Of a stretch of 64,000 nucleotides of DNA, positions 46,644-55,300 are shown piece by piece. The position numbers and the translations under genes were made by a program. Source of the stretch: Acidobacteriaceae bacterium. GTDB lineage: Bacteria; Acidobacteriota; Terriglobia; Terriglobales; Acidobacteriaceae. The stretch's first letter is position 1. Every line of letters starts with the position of its first letter. The notes under the pieces are model-generated. The model saw only the letters and a list, made by a program, of their open reading frames with translations. It was not told the origin of the DNA and made no database searches. The DNA lies in assembly GCA_030041515.1 (NCBI GenBank), contig JASHNS010000081.1:124001-188000 (forward strand). Direction: 5' to 3'.

Positions 46644-47804
46644 GTGCCTCGCCCCACCCCATCCCGAGCCCTCCCCTCCGAGCTCGCCCTCATCCGCGAC
46701 CTCCGCCGCCAGGCCGCGTCCATCTCCTCTCGCTCCCTCATCGCCGGCATCGGCGACGACTGCGCTCTCCTTCGCCCCAAACCCAACCACGACCTCTGCG
46801 TCACCACCGACTTCTCCCTCGAAGGCGTTCACTTCCGCCGCGACTGGCACCCTCCCCAATCCGCAGGACACCGCTGCCTCGCCCGCGGCCTCAGCGACCT
46901 CGCCGCCATGGGTGCCGACCCCGTTGCGGTCTTCCTCTCCCTCGCGCTTCCCGCGCGCCTGCCGCGCACCTGGCTCGACGGCTTCCTCCAGGGCTTCCTC
47001 GCCCTCGCCCGCCAACACCGCGTCCCTCTCGCCGGCGGCGACACCGCCCAATCTCCCGGCCGGATCACCGCCGACATTGTCGCCATCGGCCAACTCCCCC
47101 GCAACACCGCGCGCCTCCGCTCCACCGCCCGCCCCGGCGATCTCCTCTATGTCACCGGCGCTCTCGGCGGATCCGCTGCCGAACTCCTCGCGCTCTCCAC
47201 GACGCCCGCAGACAAGACAGCTTCAGTTTTCAGGGGGCACGGCTCCGCAACTCTCGCCAGTGCTTCTGCTTTGAAGGGGCACGGCTCCCCAGTTCTCGCC
47301 AGTGCTTCTGCTTTGAAGGGGCACGGCTTCAGCCGTGCCATCAATGCCTCAAAGAAGAAAGGGGCTTTAGCCCCTGAGGCAAACCATCCCCATCTCTACC
47401 CCGAACCTCGCCTCGCCGTCGGCCGCCGTCTCCGCCCGCTCGTCCACGCCATGATCGACATCAGCGATGGCCTCTCCACCGACCTCGCCCATCTCTGTGA
47501 AGAATCCGGCGTCGCCGCAGACATCGAAGTAGCCGCGCTCCCCATCCACCCTCTCGCACTCCAGCTCGGTTCAAAGCGCCGCGCGCGCTCGGCCCTTCAC
47601 CTCGCTCTCCACGGCGGCGAAGACTACGAATTGCTCTTCACCGCCCCTCCCTCGGCCAAAATTCCGCGCTCCATCGCCGGCGTCCCCATCCATCGCATCG
47701 GCGCCATCCGCAGACCTCGCCCCCATGGCCCCCGCATCCTGCTGAAAACAAAAGGCGCCCCGCACACCCCACTCACGCCCGCCGGCTGGCAGCATTTCCG
47801 CTGA
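46644..47804 (+). CDS. thiL: Thiamine-monophosphate kinase with an in-frame repeat insertion
   Basis: ThiL phosphorylates thiamine monophosphate to the diphosphate cofactor. The product, about 386 residues from a GTG at 46644, has all expected motifs: IAGIGDDCALL, CVTTDFSLEGVHF, LAGGDTAQSPGR, MIDISDGLSTDLAHL and LHGGEDYELLFT. ThiL is normally about 310-345 residues. Here residues about 192-248 do not belong to the family: they consist of GHGSATLASASALK, GHGSPVLASASALK and a partial third copy, then a hairpin-encoded segment. The insert lies between the N- and C-terminal domains where a loop would tolerate it. No good ribosome site was found; the start is a best guess. Confidence 0.85.
   Translation: MPRPTPSRALPSELALIRDLRRQAASISSRSLIAGIGDDCALLRPKPNHDLCVTTDFSLEGVHFRRDWHPPQSAGHRCLARGLSDLAAMGADPVAVFLSLALPARLPRTWLDGFLQGFLALARQHRVPLAGGDTAQSPGRITADIVAIGQLPRNTARLRSTARPGDLLYVTGALGGSAAELLALSTTPADKTASVFRGHGSATLASASALKGHGSPVLASASALKGHGFSRAINASKKKGALAPEANHPHLYPEPRLAVGRRLRPLVHAMIDISDGLSTDLAHLCEESGVAADIEVAALPIHPLALQLGSKRRARSALHLALHGGEDYELLFTAPPSAKIPRSIAGVPIHRIGAIRRPRPHGPRILLKTKGAPHTPLTPAGWQHFR
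47231..47379. repeat. In-frame 42-bp tandem repeat plus two-hairpin element inside thiL
   Basis: GGGCACGGCT begins at 47235, 47277 and 47319, a period of 42 bp (14 codons). The third copy runs into GCACGGCTTCAGCCGTGC (47321-47338), and GGGGCTTTAGCCCC follows at about 47361-47374. The latter pair is the same two-hairpin element found in nearby intergenic gaps, so the repeat family has entered a coding gene without breaking the frame. Confidence 0.85.
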
Positions 47805-47952
47805 GAATTTCTCCCCCCGCGCGGGCGACCAACTTCGTGCTGCTCCGCATCCAATCGAACGCTATAACAGCTCCTGTACATCCATCTCCTGGACATCAGG
47901 AACTGCTGTAAGGTTCTGCCGCCTGCACGGTCGGCGCCGGGGAGTCCATCGC

Positions 47953-48426
47953 ATGCCGCAGTTCCTTCCCACAACTGGCGATCCGGATTCGCCTCCGGAG
48001 GCCCAGACCTACGAGCACAGGCTCTTCAAGCGTGCCGGGGCGGGGCGCGGAATTCTGATCGTGGATGATGAGCCCGCGATCACCGAGACTCTCTCCGCCG
48101 TCTTCACCCACAGCGGCTACACCGTTCGCACCGCGCTCTCGGCCGAAGAAGCCATCGAAACCGTCGCCGTCTGGGAGCCCGACCTCGCCATCCTCGATGT
48201 CATGCTCCCGCGCATGAACGGACTCGATCTCGCCGTCGTTCTCCGCGACAACCACCCCCGCTGCCGCCTCGTCCTCTTCTCGGGCAACGTCAACACTCCC
48301 GCCCTCGCTGAAGAAGCCGCGAAGAAAGGCAATTTCTTCGAGATCCTCTCCAAACCTGTCCATCCCCTCTTCATGCTCGACTACGTCGCCAGCCTCTTCT
48401 CTGAACCCACCCCCGGCATCGCTTGA
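47953..48426 (+). CDS. Single-domain response regulator (CheY-like)
   Basis: A 157-residue protein: about 32 poorly conserved residues, then one receiver domain with GILIVDDEPAIT (acidic pair Asp38, Asp39), the phosphoacceptor Asp82 in LAILDVMLPRMNGLDL, Ser110 at the switch position in LVLFSGN and Lys134 in ILSKPVHP. No output domain follows. It probably interacts with a histidine kinase encoded elsewhere. The 148-bp gap before it holds an imperfect dyad and repeat of CTCCTGKACATC at about 47871-47896. Confidence 0.9.
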   Translation: MPQFLPTTGDPDSPPEAQTYEHRLFKRAGAGRGILIVDDEPAITETLSAVFTHSGYTVRTALSAEEAIETVAVWEPDLAILDVMLPRMNGLDLAVVLRDNHPRCRLVLFSGNVNTPALAEEAAKKGNFFEILSKPVHPLFMLDYVASLFSEPTPGIA

Positions 48427-48512
48427 GTCAGCCGGAGGCCACTCTGATCGAGTGTTGTCAGCGTCAGGGTGGGCCCCTACCACGGACCCCAGATCAACGG
48501 CTGCTGTTCTTT

Positions 48513-48932
48513 CGCAGGCAGGCCTGTAAGCCGGATTCTGTCGAGGACGGCCATTCCTCTTGGCGCCGCATTGCTGCGGTCGCTCCAGCGACCTACCCGA
48601 AACTTCCATCCGTTACCGGATGCCCCTCCGGGGTTGACGCGCCGGGCCGGCGCGTGCGGACATTGCTGCCCGTCTCGTTCCCTATTTGGTCTTGCTCCGT
48701 GTGGGGTTTACCATGCCTCCGTCGTTACCGCCGGAGCGGTGCGCTCTTACCGCACCTTTTCACCCTTACCCCAATCCCTTTCGAAACCAGGGCGGTATCT
48801 TCTCTGTGGCACTTGCCGTCCCTGAGCCTTTACGCTCAGGTCCCGGACGTTATCCGGCACACTGCCCTCTGGAGTCCGGACTTTCCTCCAGCGGAGTCGC
48901 CCCCGCCAGCGGCCGTCCAGCCTGCCTGCTCG
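48513..48932 (-). ncRNA. rnpB: RNase P RNA
   Basis: The catalytic RNA of RNase P, which trims tRNA 5' leaders. On the minus strand, after GAGCAGGCAGGCTGG come the conserved segments GAGGAAAGTCCGGACTCC, AGGGCAGTG, GGTAAGGGTGAAAAGG, GGTAAGAGCGCACC, GGTAAACCCCAC, GCAAGACCAAATAGGGA and, near the 3' end, GACAGAATCCGGCTTACAGG. This is the type A bacterial arrangement, about 420 nucleotides. A TATCAT on the minus strand at 48942-48937 would place transcription start close to 48931. Ends are approximate. Confidence 0.97.
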
Positions 48933-48976
48933 TCTGATGATACGCCGACGCGCTGCCTTCCCCGCGCCGGCGCCCC

Positions 48977-49111
48977 TCAACGTCCCGTCATTTTCTTGAG
49001 CGCTTCCGGATAGCGCTGCCCCTCCACCGGAATCTTCGCCGACCCCTCATCCATCTCGCCCAGATCGTCTGCGCCCCGGGCGCGCCTCCACGCCTCGCGA
49101 ACAATCCCCTG
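48977..49111 (-). pseudogene. C-terminal remnant of a gene, interrupted by repeat DNA
   Basis: The minus strand encodes VREAWRRARGADDLGEMDEG and then SAKIPVEGQRYPEALKKMTG-R before a TGA at 48979-48977. It has a protein-like composition and sensible codon use, unlike the flanking repeats, but no start codon with a ribosome site; upstream it runs straight into the two-hairpin repeat at 49120. It may be the end of a truncated gene or a very short gene starting at the inner ATG. I do not recognise the family. Confidence 0.35.
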
Positions 49112-49119
49112 AGGGAGAG

Positions 49120-49188
49120 GCCTTGTATCAGGGCACGACTTCAGTCGTGCCGAACGCGGTCCAATTACGGCGGGGCTTCAGCCCCTGA
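49120..49188. repeat. Two-hairpin repeat element left of the 172-bp array
   Basis: CTTGTATCAGG, then GCACGACTTCAGTCGTGC (49133-49150), CGAACGCGG and a spacer, then GGGGCTTCAGCCCC (49172-49185). Same order and spacing as the copies at 45.12 and 46.51 kb. Confidence 0.85.
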
Positions 49189-49233
49189 AAAAGACGCCAT
49201 CCCGCCAATCCCTCAACCCCAACCCCAAACAAA

Positions 49234-50063
49234 CCGTCATCCTGAGCGAAGTGGAACGCGCCATCAGCGCGGTCCACGCAGTCGAAGGACCTGCATGGCG
49301 GCGCTTTCCATTACTGCGGCCCCAGCCCACGCCGCAGCCGCGCGCGCCGGAGGGGCAACGTTGATGAGCCCAGCACTCCTGCCAATCCCGCAATCCCCAA
49401 ACAATCCGTCATCCTGAGCGGAGTGGAACGCGCCATGGGCGCGGTCCACGCAGTCGAAGGACCTGCATGGCGGCGCTTTCCATCACCGCGGCCCCAGCCC
49501 ACGCCGCAGCCGCGCGCGCCGGAGGCGCAACGCAGGATAGCCCAGCACTCCTGCCAATCCCGCAACCCCCAAACAATCCGTCATCCTGAGCGGAGTGGAA
49601 CGCGCCATGGGCGCGGTCCACGCAGTCGAAGGACCTGCATCGCGGCGCTTTCCATCACCGCGGCCCCAGCCCACGCCCCAGCCGCGCGCGCCGGAGGCGC
49701 AACGCAGGATAGCCCAGCACTCCTGCCAATCCCGCAACCCCCAAACAATCCGTCATCCTGAGCGGAGTGGAACGCGCCATGGGCGCGGTCCACGCAGTCG
49801 AAGGACCTGCATGGCGGCGCTTTCCATCACCGCGGCCCCAGCCCACGCCGCAGCCGCGCGCGCCGGAGGCGCAACGCAGGATAGCCCAGCACTCCTGCCA
49901 ATCCCGCAACCCCAAACAATCCGTCATCCTGAGCGGAGTGGAACGCGCCATGGGCGCCGTCCACGCAGTCGAAGGACCTGCATCGCGGCGCTTTCCATCA
50001 TTGCGGCCCCAGCCCACGCCGCAGCCGCGCGCGCCGGAGGTGCAACGCAGGATAGCCCAGCAC
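49234..50063. repeat. Five-copy tandem array, 172-bp period
   Basis: Units start with CCGTCATCCTGAGCG at 49234, 49406, 49578, 49750 and 49921, giving spacings of 172, 172, 172 and 171 bp. Each contains GTGGAACGCGCCAT, GCAGTCGAAGGACCTGCAT, GGCGGCGCTTTCCATCA, CCGCGCGCGCCGGAGG and CCCAGCACTCCTGCC. The last four copies are almost identical; the first is more diverged. The fifth ends at 50063 where the sequence changes to a full CCCAGCACTTCAGTGCTGGG hairpin (50056-50075). Long open frames on both strands here are repeat artefacts. Confidence 0.95.
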
Positions 50064-50400
50064 TTCAGTGCTGGGAAAGCCGCGGAAAAACCCGAGCCCC
50101 GGAGGGGCGGCGCGCACACGCCATGCATCACGGCACGACCCCAAAGCCTGCCAAAACCCTCCGAGACAGGGGCCCCGTATCAGGGCACGACTTCACAGGC
50201 TGCGGAAAAACACATGGAGACAGGAGCTTTGTATCAGGGCACGAGTTGACTCGCGCCGAAACGGTCCCAAAATGAGTCCCGCTTTAGCCGCTGCGGTCTC
50301 CCTCCCGTCTTCATCCGGAGTTTTTCCGCAAGCTGTTCAGTCGTGCCACAAGCGATCCAGGAATGGCCGGGCTTCAGCCCCTGCGCCTTTCCCAACCACC
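50056..50400. repeat. Mosaic of hairpin repeats right of the array
   Basis: Begins with the perfect CCCAGCACTTCAGTGCTGGG at 50056-50075. Two degenerate copies of the GTATCAGGGCACGACTTCA type follow at about 50168 and 50233, each losing one hairpin arm, then CAGTCGTGCC near 50339 and GGGCTTCAGCCCC at about 50369-50381. No gene is supported. Confidence 0.75.
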
Positions 50401-50598
50401 TGCGATGGAAACCGCGCCACACCTTGCGTCCCTTGCGCCGCGCGTCCAAACCCTCGCAAAATCTGACCTGTTCCTACCCCCTATCCCCTGCATTTCTTGT
50501 CAACCCCCGCACCTCTTCACCAAAGTAACCACCGTTGATTCCAATGAAGATCTCCTCCAAAACCAATGAAAATATTTGGCAGTCTAATTCTTCTAACT

Positions 50599-50607
50599 TG
50601 GTATTCT
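50599..50607 (+). promoter_or_regulatory. Extended -10 promoter candidate
   Basis: TGGTATTCT matches an extended -10 (TGnTATnnT) within an unusually AT-rich 120-bp stretch (50500-50630). A TTGGCA lies at 50576 but the spacer of 20 is long. Transcription would begin near 50614, just before two terminators. Confidence 0.4.
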
Positions 50608-50629
50608 GAACTTAGATAGAAAGAAAGCA

Positions 50630-50656
50630 AAAAGCCCGCCCCGCGCGGGCTTTTTT
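50630..50656. terminator. Strong intrinsic terminator 1
   Basis: AAAAGCCCGC, a 5-base loop, GCGGGC and TTTTTT. Runs of A and T on both sides make it potentially bidirectional. No gene on the plus strand ends nearby. Confidence 0.9.
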
Positions 50657-50675
50657 CTTTCTCCTCATTCCTCGC

Positions 50676-50711
50676 CGCCGCCGGTGACCCATTCACCGGC
50701 GGCGCTTTTTT
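50676..50711 (+). terminator. Strong intrinsic terminator 2
   Basis: CGCCGCCGGTGA (50676-50687), loop CCCAT, TCACCGGCGGCG (50693-50704), then CTTTTTT. A perfect 12-bp stem only 20 bases after terminator 1. Confidence 0.9.
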
Positions 50712-50801
50712 CTGACTACCGACTACTGCCTGCTAACTACCGGCCGCTGCCATCTGGCGCCTATCCCGAAACCGTAACCCGTACCTCGTAAGGAGGCATT
50801 C

Positions 50802-51527
50802 ATGCCCAACGACCAACCTCTCCCGGAACCCATCCCGTATCCCATCGGCCGCCTCGACCCCGCCCACGCCAAACCCATCCCTTCTTCGCGCCCACGCTGC
50901 CGCGCCCTCACCGTCGACGGCCATCGCTGCAAAAACTATGTCGTCGGCGGACTCCATCTCTGCTTCTCCCACTACCGCTACCGCCGCCCCGCCTTCCCCG
51001 AGGCGCGCAACTTCTCCACCCCTCTCATCGAAGACCGCGCCACCCTCCAGCTCGTCTCCACCCAGGTCGTTCAGGGCATCCTCTCCAATCGCCTCGATCC
51101 GGTCCGCGCCCGCATCGCCATCGCCGCCCTGCGCGTCGCTGCCCTCACCATCCCCGGCCTCTACAAGCCCGTCGCCCCGCCCAAACAGGCTGTCACCGAA
51201 CCCTCCGCCCAAACCCCCGCAGAGACCCCTGAAGACACCGTCTGCCACCTCGGCCGCGATCACGAGGACTTCATCAGCGCCGACGGCGACCTCTCCGAGC
51301 CGCCCCTCAATCCCTCCTGCTCCGTCGCCGAGTCCGCCGACGCCGCCCGCCACCTCCTCAACACGCTTCAGCCCGTCAGCCATTGCAATCCCGAAGACGA
51401 GGACCCCGAAATCGTCGTTCCCCCCGACACCCACGACTGGCAAACCTGCCACTGCTTCACCTGCACTGACTTCCGCGATGATGTCCACCGGCGCATCGAG
51501 CGCGATCGCATCGCAGCGGAAGGGTAA
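50802..51527 (+). CDS. Cys/His-rich protein with a DUF5763-like zinc motif
   Basis: A 241-residue protein. Residues about 31-60 read PRCRALTVDGHRCKNYVVGG then LHLCFSHYRYRR, a C-x9-C-x9-C-x3-H pattern resembling small zinc modules (DUF5763-like) found on many proteins of Acidobacteria and actinobacteria. The rest is helical (LVSTQVVQGILSNRLDPVRA...) and then Pro/acid-rich; a second Cys/His cluster (DWQTCHCFTCTDF) lies near the end. Function unknown; DNA or RNA contact is possible. A strong GGAGG precedes the ATG. Two terminators lie between a promoter candidate and this gene, and a perfect hairpin spans its stop codon. Confidence 0.7.
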   Translation: MPNDQPLPEPIPYPIGRLDPAHAKPIPSSRPRCRALTVDGHRCKNYVVGGLHLCFSHYRYRRPAFPEARNFSTPLIEDRATLQLVSTQVVQGILSNRLDPVRARIAIAALRVAALTIPGLYKPVAPPKQAVTEPSAQTPAETPEDTVCHLGRDHEDFISADGDLSEPPLNPSCSVAESADAARHLLNTLQPVSHCNPEDEDPEIVVPPDTHDWQTCHCFTCTDFRDDVHRRIERDRIAAEG

Positions 51528-51546
51528 TACCCGCAGGGTATTACCC
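51522..51546. repeat. Perfect 11-bp hairpin overlapping a stop codon
   Basis: GGGTAATACCC (51522-51532), loop GCA, GGGTATTACCC (51536-51546). The TAA at 51525-51527 is the stop codon of the Cys/His-rich gene. No T-run follows; a role at the transcript 3' end is likely. Confidence 0.75.
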
Positions 51547-51708
51547 CGCAAGCTAAATGCAATCAGCAGCTTGTCGTAATCCCAACCCTCAAAATAGTTT
51601 CTCTATGCCATCGCGCTGCAGAAAGTAGGTCCGCTGCGAATCATCGACGACCGATGACTGACGACTGAATTGCTGGCAGCCGAAAGCTGGCAAGCCGGCC
51701 CCTGGCCG

Positions 51709-52173
51709 CTACGTCCGCCGCCACGTCCCGCTCTTGCCACCCGACTTGCTCTCCAGCCGCACCTCGCGAATCACGATACCCTTATCCGCCGCCTTGCACA
51801 TGTCGTACACCGTCAGCGCGGCCACCGCCGCCGCCGTCAGCGCCTCCATCTCGACGCCCGTCTGCGCCGTCGTCGCCGCCGTCGCCCGGACCGCAATTCC
51901 GCCCTCCGCCGGTTCCACGCGCACGTCCACGTGGCTCAGCGGCAGCGGATGGCACATCGGAATCAGCTCCGCCGTGCGCTTCGCTGCCTGAATCCCCGCG
52001 ATCCGCGCCACTTCCAGCGGATTCCCCTTGGGATTGCGGGGCAGCTCTGCCAGTGTCGCCGCGCTCATGGCCACGAATGCCGACGCCTCGGCCTCGCGCC
52101 GCGTCTCGGCCTTCGCGCTCACGTCCACCATCCGCGCCTCGCCGGCCTCATCGAAATGCGACAGCTTGCTCAT
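51709..52173 (-). CDS. moaC: Cyclic pyranopterin monophosphate synthase
   Basis: MoaC acts with MoaA in the first step of molybdenum cofactor synthesis. The 154-residue product is full length and contains [36 protein letters not shown] and [16 protein letters not shown], which hold the conserved active-site His and Lys-Asp residues. It lies 10 bases downstream of the DUF5522 gene in the same direction. No other mo genes are in the window. No clear ribosome site, which suggests translation coupled to the preceding genes. Confidence 0.95.
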   Translation of the reverse strand: MSKLSHFDEAGEARMVDVSAKAETRREAEASAFVAMSAATLAELPRNPKGNPLEVARIAGIQAAKRTAELIPMCHPLPLSHVDVRVEPAEGGIAVRATAATTAQTGVEMEALTAAAVAALTVYDMCKAADKGIVIREVRLESKSGGKSGTWRRT

Positions 52174-52183
52174 GCGTTCAAGA

Positions 52184-52360
52184 CTAACGCGGCCGCTGCT
52201 CCTCCGGCAGATCGCGCCAGGGACAATGCCGGCAGCCCGACCCGCAGCACCGCCCGCGCCGCCGCAGATACGCCTCGGTGAAGACAACGTAGGGACCCTC
52301 GCGGTAGAAGTCCTCGCCCTCCACCAGTGGCTGATTGGGAGCGCCCCCGGACTCAGGCAA
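52184..52360 (-). CDS. Small Cys-rich protein, DUF5522 family
   Basis: A 58-residue protein between lhr and moaC. The sequence [20 protein letters not shown] followed by [17 protein letters not shown] matches the DUF5522 pattern (Y-x-F-T-x-x-Y-H/L-x-x-R-G-x-C-C-G-x-G-C-R-H-C-P). The four clustered Cys and His probably bind zinc or iron. The start is a TTG at 52360 that overlaps the lhr stop codon region, nine bases after AGGAGG. Function unknown. Confidence 0.82.
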   Translation of the reverse strand: MPESGGAPNQPLVEGEDFYREGPYVVFTEAYLRRRGRCCGSGCRHCPWRDLPEEQRPR

Positions 52361-55300
52361 GCGCGCCGCCCTCCTGCTCCGGAGCTCCCCAGGCGAACGC
52401 GCCCGGAACCGGCATCGCTGGCGCGGGGGTTTCGGCCGGGGTCTCCGCAGGCGGCAGGGTCACCGTGTTGCCGGCAATCGCCGCCGTCCGCTCGCCGGGG
52501 ATCAACACGCCGATCAGGTTCATGGGATCGGCAGCGGCCATCGTCAGCGGGGGCATTTCGCCAAGGGTCCGGGACCGGCCGGCGCGCAGCGCATCCGCCG
52601 CTTCGGGCAGCGCGAACTGCTCGCCGCCAAAGCCGGAGACGAAGCGCCCGCCGCGCACCGCGCCGCGCGCTTCCAGGCGGCGGAACATCGCCACCAGCTC
52701 GCGCCACGGCGGAACCGTCGTCTCCCGCGCCAGCACATCGCGGAACACCACGCCGTACCGCCGCAGCAGCATCCGGCACGCCGACTCCACCTGAGCATCC
52801 CGCCTCGCCGCCGCGCGGCCGGCGGCTTCCACGTCGCCGCGGGCCACCGGCTCCTCGGCTTCGGTCAGCAGCGCCCAGCGGCCGGCCGCGTTTTTAGCCT
52901 TCCCGCTGCGAGGGGTGCTGAACTCCCGCTTGCGCCGGGGATCGACCAGCGCCCGCAGGCTGTCGAAGCCGTCCGCCGTCACCAGACCCGCAGCCACCAG
53001 CTCCCAGAGCGCGCGATGCACGTCCTCGGCAGGCTCGCCCAGAGCTCGGATGAGATCCCCGGCGAACATCGCCCCGCGCTCGCCGAGGCAGGAGCGCACG
53101 CGATTCGCAATACCGCCCAGCGCCGCGTTCAGCGTCGTCTCCGGAATCTGTCGCCGTGACAGGCACAAATCCATCCATTGCGCCTCTTCGCGCACGAAGA
53201 ACGTCACCGGCGCCATGCTGGTCGGGACCACCCGCCTTGGGCCCCCGCTCGCTGCATCCGCAAACGCGGGATGCGGCGAAATCCGGCCCCATCCCACCGC
53301 GCCCGTCAGGCACAGCGCGTCCAGCCAGCGCGGATCGTATCCGGCGACCCGCTGGGGCAGCAGGCTCCGCTCCCACTCCGCCGCCGGCGCCTCGAACCCC
53401 TCCAGCCCGCGCAGAGCCTCCAGCAGGCCCTGCTCGCCGGTCAGCTGCCGCCGTTCGCCCAGATGTTGCCAGTCCAGCAGGAACCGCAGGTACGCCGCCG
53501 GCGTGACCGGCTCAATTTGCTTCCGCAGCGCATGGAGCGTCCGCTTGTGGATCCGCTGCAAAATCCGCCGCTCGCACCACTCTACCTCGTGGTCCGCGGG
53601 CGGTTCCGCTTCAGCAGTGCGCTCGAAAACCCCGCGCAGCACGGTTCCCGCGGCTTCCAGCCGCAGCATCTCGCGCCAGATCGCGCCAGGCTCCACCCCC
53701 AGCCGCGCTGCGAGCCCCGTCGAGGTGGTCGGCCCGACGATTTGTAACCAGCCCTGGCACGTTTTTGCGAGAATGTCACTCAAATGGGGCACTTTATCGG
53801 AAGTTCCCCACATTTCCACAGGGAATTCCACCGCCGGCCACAGTTCCCGCAGCCACGCCGCTCGCTCGGCAGCGGCCACATACTCCCGCCCGTTCACGCG
53901 CGCTACCGCCGCCCGCCCCGTCCGCTCCAGCCGCGCCAGGAACGTGGCCCAGTCCCGCGCCCCAGGCTCGTTCAGCATCTCCGCCGGAACGACCACCAGA
54001 CTGCACAGCAGGTCGTGCAGCTCGTGCTCATCGCGAAGATCCGGCCAGATCTCCTCACGGACCTCGGCGATGGCATCCGGCGAAAGCCGTCCCGCCTCGC
54101 CCAGCACCGCATCGGGCACCACGCCGCGCATCTGCACCGCCCGCGTACGCCGTTCTTCCAGCCCCGCATCGTCGAGAAACGCATACGGGTTTGCGTTCAA
54201 TAGTTCGTGCGCAAAGGCGGAGGGCGTCGTCGTGTCCACGGCCACGCAACGGATCTGTCCCTCCTGCATCGCGCGCAACAGGGCCTTCAGACCCTCCAGG
54301 TCCATCGCTTCCTGGAGCACGTCGCGCATCACCTCTCCCACCAGCGGGTGATCCGGAATCTGAATGTCGCCCTCGATGTTCTCGAAGCACGCCGCCGCCT
54401 GCGGAAAGACGCTGGCCAGCAGATCGTCGGAGCGAATCCGCTGGATTTGCGGCGCGACCTTCTTTCCTTTTTGGAACCGTAACAGTTGCAGACTTCGCGA
54501 CGCATCCCACCGCCAGCGCGTTTTGAAGATCGGCGAGGCGAGCGACGCCTGCTCCAGCAGTTCCGTAACGGTTTGGTCCGTGAGAAAGTGAAACACCTCG
54601 CTCAGCGGGAAGCTGTGCTGTTCCGCGAGGCAGATGTTCAGCCCATTGTCCGTGGCCGCCGCCTGCAGCTCGAAGTTGAAGCCGCGGCAGAAGCGCTTGC
54701 GCAGCGCCAGCCCCCACGCCTTGTTGATCCGTCCGCCGAAAGGTGCATGCAGGATCAGCTGCATCCCGCCGCCTTCATCGAAGAACCGTTCCGCCACAAT
54801 GGTGGTAAGGGAGGGCACCGTCCCCAGTACAGCGCGCCCGGCTGCGACGTACGCAATCAGCTGTTCGGCGCCCGCGTCGTCCACGCCGCAATCCTGCTTC
54901 AGGAAGGCGGCCGCGTCCGCAACCTCCGGCATCGTCTGGCTCACGTAACCCGGCAGCACGTTGCGCGTGCGCCGGTCGATCTCCTCGCGCAGTTCCGAGA
55001 CAAACTCGCTCAGTTCGCGCGTCCGCTGCGGAGCCTCGCCGAACCAGAAGGGAAGCGTCGGCGGCGCACCCTGCGCGTCCTCGACCAGGACGCGGCCCGC
55101 TGCCTCGATCCGCTGGATGCGCCAGCTCGCATTGCCCAGCTGCACCACATCGCCCGGTGACGAATCCACCGCGAAATGCTCGTCCAGTGTCGCAATTTGT
55201 ACGCCTTCCGGTTGCAAAATCACCGGAAACAGTGCCGTATCCGGAATCGCGCCGCCGTTCGTGATCGCCGTTGTTCGCGCGCCACGCCTTGCCTGCACGC

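Noticed and set aside
49234-50063. CRISPR array
   Set aside because: The whole 172-bp unit is repeated; there are no short repeats with unique spacers and no cas genes.
49178-50275. Several repeated open frames on both strands (peptides such as RDWQECWAILRC and ERAMGAVHAVEG)
   Set aside because: They are translations of the 172-bp tandem repeat; each begins and ends at the same place in the repeat unit.
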